From contig NZ_QKQV01000009.1 in assembly GCF_003233725.1 (NCBI RefSeq), positions 1 to 64,000 on the forward strand: a stretch of 64,000 nucleotides of DNA. Reading direction: 5' to 3'. Below the pieces are notes generated by a model. That model was not told the origin of the DNA. It ran no database searches and was given only the letters and a program-made list of their open reading frames with translations. How positions within the stretch are numbered: the first letter of the stretch is position 1; every line of letters starts with the position of its first letter. This DNA comes from Mesonia sp. K7 (GTDB taxonomy: Bacteria > Bacteroidota > Bacteroidia > Flavobacteriales > Flavobacteriaceae). Of the stretch, positions 58,229-64,000 are shown piece by piece. A program made the position numbers and the translations under genes.

Positions 58229-59251
58229 GTGATTTTAGTAACCGGAGCAACAGGTTTGGTCGGCAGACATCTCATTGCCGAATTGTCTAAAAGTAAGATT
58301 GCTTTTAAGGCAGGTTTTCGTAATACAGCTAAAATTGAAGAAGTTAGACAGTTTTTATTTGCTTATTTTGATGGGTTTACCGAAGAAAACTGGCAAACTA
58401 TACATTGGGTTTCTTGCGATATTAATGACATTCCAGAATTAGAAAATGCTTTTAAAAATATAACCCACGTTTACCATTGTGCGGGTTATATTTCTTACGA
58501 TGTCTCGGAAAAAAACTACCAGAAACTTCGTAAAATAAATATCGAAGGAACGGCAAATGTGGTGAATATGGCACTTAAATTTTCCGTGGAAAAATTAGTG
58601 CATGTAAGTTCGATTGCTGCTTTGGGAAGTGCACCAAAAAACCAACAGATTACCGAAGAATCTGCTCGAGACGAAAACAGCTTGACAGATAATTATGCCA
58701 TCACAAAATTTGGTGCCGAGATGGAAGTTTGGCGAGCTTCGCAAGAAGGTTTGAACGTGGCAATTGTAAACCCCGGAGTTATTATTGGCGCTGGAAATTG
58801 GGATGTTGGCAGTTGTAAAATTTTCACGAAAGTAAATAAGGGTTTGAAGTTTACCATTCCGTTAACGACAGGCTTTGTGGCTGTAGAAGATGTGGTCACC
58901 GCCTTGATAGAACTGATGAATAGTAATATCAAAAACGAACGGTTTATTTTGGTGAGTGAGAATTTATCTTTTGAAGAAGTGATTACCCAAATCGCCACCA
59001 ATCTCAACAAACCTATTCCAACGAAAGTAATACGACCTTGGATGGTAAAAATAGGTTGGTTGGTACAATATGTGGGTAGAAAAATTTTTGGAACGCGGCA
59101 ACAAATACAAAAAAGTGCTATCAAATCGGCTTTTGGCCAGTCGTTTTACAACAACGAAAAAGCAAAAACGGTTTTGGGAATCGATTTCATTCCGATAGAA
59201 AAATCAATTCTTAGGACGGCTCATTTTTTTAAGCAAACCAATTCCTTTTAA
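58229..59251 (+). CDS. NAD-dependent epimerase/dehydratase (extended SDR)
   Basis: The 340 residues begin at GTG with ILVTGATGLVGRHLIAEL (GxxGxxG cofactor loop). The catalytic Tyr-x3-Lys is in DNYAITKFGAEM, and YHCAGYISYD, VHVSSIAALG and VAIVNPGVIIGAG match dihydroflavonol-reductase/3-beta-HSD-like SDRs. The substrate is unknown. The last 48 bases overlap the 3' end of the convergent DUF4296 gene. Confidence 0.88.
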   Translation: MILVTGATGLVGRHLIAELSKSKIAFKAGFRNTAKIEEVRQFLFAYFDGFTEENWQTIHWVSCDINDIPELENAFKNITHVYHCAGYISYDVSEKNYQKLRKINIEGTANVVNMALKFSVEKLVHVSSIAALGSAPKNQQITEESARDENSLTDNYAITKFGAEMEVWRASQEGLNVAIVNPGVIIGAGNWDVGSCKIFTKVNKGLKFTIPLTTGFVAVEDVVTALIELMNSNIKNERFILVSENLSFEEVITQIATNLNKPIPTKVIRPWMVKIGWLVQYVGRKIFGTRQQIQKSAIKSAFGQSFYNNEKAKTVLGIDFIPIEKSILRTAHFFKQTNSF

Positions 59252-59662
59252 ATCTTTTTTGGTGCTATCTTCTTCTTTTTCTCGGTTTTCTTCCTTTATG
59301 GTCTGTTTTTTAGTTTGTTCAATTTCCTGAAGACTATCAACTACTTTTTTTTCTGCCTCTAAACGATCTTTTACTTGCTGAAAAATTCGCTCGTTGGTAT
59401 TAAAATCTTCTGAATAATAATCGCTGCTTTGTTCAAACTGCAAACTGTCTATTTGGTGTTTTTGGTAAATAAGTTCGTGTGATTCTACATTTCGCAAGTC
59501 ATAAGCCACACGATTCACACTTATTAAAGCATCAAGTTTGTGCATATCTACCAACACTTCAACCATTTTATCTTCAGGGATAAGGTTATCAGGTTTTTTA
59601 GCCTTCTTTACGTCCTGACAGCTCAATATGAGTAATAAACCAAGATAAACAAACTTTTTCAT
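59204..59662 (-). CDS. DUF4296 lipoprotein
   Basis: The 152 residues carry a lipoprotein signal (LILSC, Cys15). The conserved DUF4296 core (DNLIPEDKMVEVLVDMHKLDAL, YQKHQIDSLQFEQSSDYY) follows, and the C-terminus is highly charged and coiled-coil-like (Lys/Glu-rich). It overlaps the pyrC stop by one base and is co-transcribed with pyrC and a glycosyltransferase. Function is unknown. Confidence 0.88.
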   Translation of the reverse strand: MKKFVYLGLLLILSCQDVKKAKKPDNLIPEDKMVEVLVDMHKLDALISVNRVAYDLRNVESHELIYQKHQIDSLQFEQSSDYYSEDFNTNERIFQQVKDRLEAEKKVVDSLQEIEQTKKQTIKEENREKEEDSTKKDLKGIGLLKKMSRPKN

Positions 59663-61002
59663 TAGCGGTCAAAAGTTAATCGTTCTGCATTTTGTACTTC
59701 CGTGAATTTAAAATTCTTATACACCACTTTTCCATTAAGTAGCGTGTGCGTTACTCTCGAACGGAAAGTTTGCCCTTCGAAAGGTGACCAACCACATTTG
59801 TAAAAGAGGTTTTCTTTTTTCACATTCCAGGGTGAATTGAGATCAACCATCACCAAGTCTGCTTTATAGCCCTTTCTGATAAAGCCTCTTTTTTCGATTT
59901 CGAATAAAATAGCTGGATTATGGCACATTTTTTCAACAATTTTAGGCAACGTAATCAAACCTTTGTGGTACATTTCTAACATCGCTGGTAATGCATGCTG
60001 TACCAATGGTCCGCCACTCGGAGCTTTGGTGTACATATTTTTCTTTTCCTCTAATGTGTGCGGAGCGTGATCGGTAGCGATCACATCTATTTTATTATCA
60101 ATCAATGCTTTGAGTAAAGCTTTTTGGTCTGACTCTTTTTTTACTGCAGGATTCCATTTGATAAAAGTTCCTTTGCTGTCATACATTTTATCGTTAAACC
60201 AAAGGTGATGGATACAAACCTCAGCAGTTATTTTTTTGTCTTTTAGCGGTTTTTTGCTGTCGAATAGGCTCAATTCCTTTTCAGTACTTAAGTGAAAAAC
60301 ATGTAATCTCGCCCCTGTTTTTTTAGCCAAAGCAACCGCTTTACTCGACGATAAATAACAGGCTTCTTCACTTCTAATCACAGGGTGGTATTTGATAGGA
60401 ATATCTTCTCCAAACTCCTCGATGTGTTTTTCTAAATTTTGACGAACAGTAGTTTCGTCTTCGCAATGCACTGCAATTAAAACAGGTGATTCTTTAAATA
60501 TGTTTTCTAAAACTTTCTCGTTATCGACCAACATATTACCCGTGGATGAACCGAGAAATAACTTTAAGGCAGCCGTAGTTTTTGGGTTTATTTTTTTGAT
60601 TTCCTCTAAATTGTCATTGGTGCCACCAAACATAAAAGAATAATTGGCATACGAGGTCTCTTTCGCTATAGCGAATTTTTCTTCTAATTTCTCGATGGTA
60701 GTCGTCTGCGGATTGGTATTCGGCATTTCGATAAACGACGTGATTCCGCCAGCGATTGCCGCACGAGAGCCCGATCTGATGTCTTCTTTATGGGTTAAAC
60801 CCGGTTCTCTAAAATGCACTTGATCATCGATTACACCCGGCATCACATATTGCCCTTCGGCATCTAAAATCTGGATGTCGTGAGATTTTAAGCTAATGCT
60901 GTCTGCCACATCTACAATCAAATCGTTTTCGATATAGATATCACCTTCTTGTACATTTCCTTCGTTAATTATCTTAGCATTTTTAATTAAAATCTTGCTC
61001 AT
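59662..61002 (-). CDS. pyrC: Dihydroorotase
   Basis: The 446-residue amidohydrolase acts in pyrimidine synthesis. Visible active-site parts are MPGVIDDQVHFREPG, the carbamylated-Lys region AALKLFLGSSTGN, VHCEDE, LHVFHLST and ATDHAPH. The usual metal-binding HxH near the start (DLHVHLR) is QxH here. Other ligands and the substrate-binding REPG are intact, so it is likely active. It overlaps the upstream glycosyltransferase gene by 4 bases. Confidence 0.93.
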   Translation of the reverse strand: MSKILIKNAKIINEGNVQEGDIYIENDLIVDVADSISLKSHDIQILDAEGQYVMPGVIDDQVHFREPGLTHKEDIRSGSRAAIAGGITSFIEMPNTNPQTTTIEKLEEKFAIAKETSYANYSFMFGGTNDNLEEIKKINPKTTAALKLFLGSSTGNMLVDNEKVLENIFKESPVLIAVHCEDETTVRQNLEKHIEEFGEDIPIKYHPVIRSEEACYLSSSKAVALAKKTGARLHVFHLSTEKELSLFDSKKPLKDKKITAEVCIHHLWFNDKMYDSKGTFIKWNPAVKKESDQKALLKALIDNKIDVIATDHAPHTLEEKKNMYTKAPSGGPLVQHALPAMLEMYHKGLITLPKIVEKMCHNPAILFEIEKRGFIRKGYKADLVMVDLNSPWNVKKENLFYKCGWSPFEGQTFRSRVTHTLLNGKVVYKNFKFTEVQNAERLTFDR

Positions 61003-61727
61003 ATTCTTTTTCTAAATAAACTTTTAAATTTCATTTTAATTACTCCAAAAATCGCTTCGGAGATAATATTTCCGCTCAGTTTTGATTCGCCTTTGGTTCT
61101 GTCTGTAAAAATCACAGGCACTTCTACAATTTTAAATCCACGTAAGTGTGCTTTAAACTTCATTTCTATTTGAAAAGCATAGCCTACAAATTGAATTTTG
61201 TTTAAGTTAAGCGATTCTAAAACCGATCTATGATAACACACAAACCCTGCCGTAGTATCTTGAATGGGCATTTGTGTGATAAATCGCACATATTTTGACG
61301 CAAAATATGACATCAAGACACGACTCATGGGCCAATTGACCACATTTACGCCTTTGATATAGCGTGAACCTATAGCCATTTTGGCATCTTGGTTGACGCA
61401 AGCATTGTATAATCGCTCAATATCTTTAGGATTGTGTGAGAAGTCAGCATCCATCTCAAAAATATATTGATAATCACGCTCCAACGCCCATTTAAAACCC
61501 TTGATATAAGCTGTACCAATGCCCGATTTATGTTTTCTTACCAACAAGTGTAATTGGTTTTGAAATTCATCTTGCAAGCTTGCTACTTTTTTTGCGGTTT
61601 CGTCTGGCGAGTTATCGTCGACTACCAAAATATCACAATGTATTTTTTGTGAAAATATTTTACGGATAATCGCCTCGATGTTCTCGATTTCGTTAAATGT
61701 AGGAATAATGACTAACCGCTCGGGCAT
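60999..61727 (-). CDS. Polyprenol-phosphate sugar transferase, DPM1-like (GT2)
   Basis: The 242-residue family 2 glycosyltransferase has ERLVIIPTFNEIENIEAII, VVDDNSPDET, the DxD in EMDADFSHNP, GSRYIKGVNV and YAFQIEMKFKAHLRG. It matches dolichyl/polyprenyl-phosphate mannose synthases without a C-terminal membrane anchor. It probably makes a lipid-linked sugar for envelope glycans or lipoprotein/protein glycosylation. First gene of the pyrC operon. Confidence 0.92.
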   Translation of the reverse strand: MPERLVIIPTFNEIENIEAIIRKIFSQKIHCDILVVDDNSPDETAKKVASLQDEFQNQLHLLVRKHKSGIGTAYIKGFKWALERDYQYIFEMDADFSHNPKDIERLYNACVNQDAKMAIGSRYIKGVNVVNWPMSRVLMSYFASKYVRFITQMPIQDTTAGFVCYHRSVLESLNLNKIQFVGYAFQIEMKFKAHLRGFKIVEVPVIFTDRTKGESKLSGNIISEAIFGVIKMKFKSLFRKRI

Positions 61728-61817
61728 AAAAAAAATTTCAGCAAATTTAAGTATTTTTTACAACGAACATCCCTACTTTTTCTTGTATTTAAGTTTTACC
61801 TTTACCAAAAATCTGAT

Positions 61818-62483
61818 ATGGAATTGATAGAAAGAAATATCATTAACAACGATTGGGTTACCCTTATCTTTCTATTTTTGTTTAGTCTTATTGCTCTTTC
61901 AAACTTTCTGTACGCCGAAAAGTTTTACAGTTTTCGGCAGTTATTTGTATCTAATAGATATTTTACCACACAGCAGGGCAATTTTCAGGTTTTCAATAAG
62001 TTCACGACCATTCTTTTTGTTGTGAGCACCACCATTATTTCTCTCGGGATTTTCCTTTTGGCCGAAAAACTTGAGATGGTTCAGACCAATACCACAAGGT
62101 TTATTTTTTTTCTTAGGATTTTTATTTTGGTAAATCTGCTGATAAGCATCAAATATTTTATTGAAAAAATAATTGCCAATATTTTTGATACCGATAAAGT
62201 GATCGATCAGTATTTGTTCCATAAAATCACCTACAAAAACCTCATCACGATTTGTTTTTTGCCGATACTGATTTTGTTTTTCTACACTTTCAATGTCAAT
62301 TTAACAACGATAATTGTTGCCATTTCTGTTTATGCTTTTGTAAATATTTACATCCTCATAAAACACTATACCAAAAATCAAGAGATTGTTTTTAGGTATT
62401 GGTTTCATTTTATTTTGTACCTTTGCACACTTGAAATAGCACCGTATGTTATTTTGTATAAAATAATTACGGTACAAAACTAA
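61818..62483 (+). CDS. DUF4271 membrane protein
   Basis: The 221 residues contain about six hydrophobic helices (WVTLIFLFLFSLIALSNFLY, TTILFVVSTTIISLGIFLL and others) and the conserved C-terminal pattern YLCTLEIAPYVILYKI. This is the usual DUF4271 form in flavobacteria, where it typically lies directly upstream of hemD, as here. Function is unknown. Near-consensus TACCTTTA at 61797-61804. Confidence 0.88.
   Translation: MELIERNIINNDWVTLIFLFLFSLIALSNFLYAEKFYSFRQLFVSNRYFTTQQGNFQVFNKFTTILFVVSTTIISLGIFLLAEKLEMVQTNTTRFIFFLRIFILVNLLISIKYFIEKIIANIFDTDKVIDQYLFHKITYKNLITICFLPILILFFYTFNVNLTTIIVAISVYAFVNIYILIKHYTKNQEIVFRYWFHFILYLCTLEIAPYVILYKIITVQN
62418..62425 (+). promoter_or_regulatory. Internal -7 element for hemD
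   Basis: TACCTTTG lies inside the 3' end of the DUF4271 gene, 83 bases before the hemD ATG, so hemD may also be expressed separately. Confidence 0.45.
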
Positions 62484-62508
62484 ATTTCATCTCAAAAAAC
62501 AAGCTTAT

Positions 62509-63255
62509 ATGAAAGTGAAAACAATTTTAATCTCGCAGCCAGAACCAAAGGTTGATAATTCTCCTTACGCAGAATTAGAAGAAAAACAAAAAGTAAAAAT
62601 TGATTTCATACCGTTTATACATGTTGAAGGAGCTAGTTCTAAAGATGTAAGACAACAAAAAATTGATTTATCTAAATTTACTGCCATTGTTCTTACCAGT
62701 AGAAATGCAGTAGATCACTTTTTTAGAATTGCAGAAGAAATGCGCTACAAAGTGCCAGACACGCTAAGGTATTTTTGCCAAAGTGAGGCTGTTGCTTATT
62801 ACCTGCAAAAATATGTCGTCTATAGAAAAAGGAAAATCTATGTAGGGAAGAGAACTTTTCCTGAGCTTATTCCTTTAATTAAAAAGTACAAAGACGAAAA
62901 GTTTTTATTGCCTTCTTCTGATGTTTTAAAACCAGAAATCCCAAAAAATTTAGACAAGGTAGGTGTAGATTGGACAAGAGGGATTTTTTACAAAACTGTC
63001 ATCAGTGATTTGTCACATTTAGAAAAAGTATTCTATGATGTCGTGGTATTTTTTAGTCCAAGCGGAATCAAATCTTTATTTGAAAATTTCCCGGATTTTA
63101 AACAAAACAATACCCGAATTGCCGTTTTTGGGAACTCTACCATTAAAGCTGCAAAAGAACACGGTTTAGAAGTAAACATTCAAGCGCCAACACCAGAAAC
63201 CCCTTCAATGACGATGGCGTTAGAGAAATACATCAAAGAACACAACAAGAAATAA
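62509..63255 (+). CDS. hemD: Uroporphyrinogen-III synthase
   Basis: The 248-residue two-domain protein fits the divergent HemD fold: ILISQPEPKVDNSPYAEL, FTAIVLTSRNAVDHFF, FLLPSSDVLKPEIP, VVFFSPSGIKSLFENFP and IAVFGNSTIKAAKEHGL. It closes hydroxymethylbilane with D-ring inversion in heme synthesis. The gene follows DUF4271. A bidirectional terminator ends it. Confidence 0.9.
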   Translation: MKVKTILISQPEPKVDNSPYAELEEKQKVKIDFIPFIHVEGASSKDVRQQKIDLSKFTAIVLTSRNAVDHFFRIAEEMRYKVPDTLRYFCQSEAVAYYLQKYVVYRKRKIYVGKRTFPELIPLIKKYKDEKFLLPSSDVLKPEIPKNLDKVGVDWTRGIFYKTVISDLSHLEKVFYDVVVFFSPSGIKSLFENFPDFKQNNTRIAVFGNSTIKAAKEHGLEVNIQAPTPETPSMTMALEKYIKEHNKK

Positions 63256-63273
63256 TCTTTGAAAATTACCTAT

Positions 63274-63306
63274 AAAAAAAGCCTGATTTTTTAATCAGGC
63301 TTTTTT
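63274..63306 (+). terminator. Bidirectional terminator between hemD and pckA
   Basis: AAAAAAAGCCTGATT and AATCAGGCTTTTTT form a long stem around TTTT, with T-rich ends on both strands, between convergent genes. Confidence 0.85.
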
Positions 63307-63325
63307 GCTTATCTTAAATCCAGAA

Positions 63326-64000
63326 CTATAAATTATTTCCTGGACAGCTTTCTAAAATTTCTTCGTTGGCATATTCCTTAAATTTATCGAAATTATTTTT
63401 GAAATAACCTGCCAACTGGTTTGCTTTTTGGTCGTAAGCTGCTTTGTCTGACCACGTGTTTCTTGGGTTTAAAATTTCAGAAGGTACATTTAGGCATTCC
63501 TTTGGCATCTGTAAACCAAAAATTGGGTGCGTTTCATACTCTACGTTTTCTAACTCTCCTTCTAAGGCAGAAGAAATCATCTCACGGGTATATCTTATTT
63601 TCATGCGATTACCAACTCCATAAGGACCACCTGTCCAACCCGTATTCACCAACCAAACATTTACCCCTGCTTCTTTCATTTTCTTGCTCAACATTTCTGC
63701 ATAGCGTGTTGGATGCAACGGCATAAATGGCGCCCCAAAACAAGCTGAGAAACTTGGTACAGGCTCTGTAATTCCTGCTTCTGTTCCCGCTACTTTTGCA
63801 GTGTAACCACTAATAAAATGGTAAGCTGCTTGACCCGGAGTTAGTTTGCTAATTGGAGGCAAAACCCCAAATGCATCTGCTGTTAAAAAGAAAATATTCT
63901 TAGGGTTGGCAGCAATAGATGGCTGCTGGATGTTGTTTATATGATGAATTGGGTAACTTACTCTTGTATTTTGCGTAATCGTAGTGTCGTCGAAATCTAC
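63326..64000 (-). CDS. pckA: Phosphoenolpyruvate carboxykinase (ATP), C-terminal part
   Basis: The minus-strand frame stays open to the window edge, giving 224 residues before the stop; the N-terminal part lies outside. PckA segments are FLTADAFGVLPPISKLT, FISGYTAKVAGTE, FGAPFMPLHP and NTGWTGGPYGVG. The enzyme converts oxaloacetate and ATP to PEP and CO2 in gluconeogenesis. The phosphate-binding P-loop is expected further upstream and cannot be checked here. The gene is partial only because of the window boundary. Confidence 0.95.
   Translation of the reverse strand, partial: VDFDDTTITQNTRVSYPIHHINNIQQPSIAANPKNIFFLTADAFGVLPPISKLTPGQAAYHFISGYTAKVAGTEAGITEPVPSFSACFGAPFMPLHPTRYAEMLSKKMKEAGVNVWLVNTGWTGGPYGVGNRMKIRYTREMISSALEGELENVEYETHPIFGLQMPKECLNVPSEILNPRNTWSDKAAYDQKANQLAGYFKNNFDKFKEYANEEILESCPGNNL

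Overview
The window reads as the chromosome of a member of the Flavobacteriaceae (phylum Bacteroidota). The case rests on several features. Predicted promoters carry the Bacteroidota -7 element TAnnTTTG and there are no obvious Shine-Dalgarno sites. Three proteins end in type IX secretion (T9SS) type A sorting domains. A TonB-dependent receptor and many small lipoproteins are present, along with families typical of the group (DUF3857, DUF4271, DUF4296, DUF6252, DUF3050). DnaE carries a fused exonuclease domain, DnaG lacks its zinc ligands, and tRNA-Asp(GTC) stands alone. I see no rRNA, no CRISPR array, no prophage and no complete insertion sequence. Most of the window is core chromosome.

Layout. 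1-6400: end of a surface polysaccharide locus (Wzc-type kinase and Wza-type export lipoprotein on the minus strand, divergent from a CapD/WbpM-type sugar dehydratase). 6500-6900: tRNA-Asp followed by an AT-rich repeat array. 6900-15120: DUF58 protein, thioredoxin, DnaE and DnaG. 15200-21260: ECF sigma factor, anti-sigma-like protein and outer-membrane barrel; then a polyprenyl synthase and a large phosphatase-TPR-sulfotransferase fusion preceded by a 47-residue ORF. 21300-23260: two T9SS cargo proteins. 23300-33800: RlmN, QueA and a tightly packed array from DAHP synthase/chorismate mutase through RsgA, Dtd, two DUF3857 proteins, a MazG-like protein and a membrane protein to AroA. 33900-40950: GldA-like ATPase, lipoprotein, rpsP-rimM-trmN6, acyl-CoA dehydrogenase, DUF3050, and a Cys-motif protein with a Met/His-rich outer-membrane protein. 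41000-46000: an iron-sulfur/electron-transfer operon (Mrp, Nfu, TrxB-like ferredoxin reductase, ferredoxin) interrupted by a four-helix-bundle gene, plus an alkyltransferase-like protein, a LysE exporter and TrmB. 46000-55700: glycosyltransferase, PhoR/PhoB-like two-component pair, then TonB receptor, duplicated beta-helix lipoprotein and T9SS protein. 55700-64000: LuxE-like protein, TyrS, SDR epimerase, DUF4296-PyrC-glycosyltransferase operon, DUF4271, HemD, and the C-terminal part of PckA, which runs off the window.

The strongest leads for something not yet described are: (1) the AlkP-type phosphatase/TPR/sulfotransferase fusion and the tiny ORF overlapping its start; (2) the four-helix-bundle gene bounded by inverted copies of a TAGGAAATAGGA-type repeat, sitting inside the ferredoxin operon, with related arrays touching gene ends elsewhere; (3) a putative metal-handling pair (Cys-motif membrane protein plus Met/His-rich outer-membrane protein); (4) the PhoBR-like pair divergent from a TonB receptor with a PHO-box-like direct repeat between them; (5) several core enzymes lacking canonical catalytic or metal-binding residues (DnaG zinc site, Mrp CxxC, PyrC HxH, one DUF3857/transglutaminase paralogue). 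All functions are read from sequence patterns; no database search or structure prediction was run.
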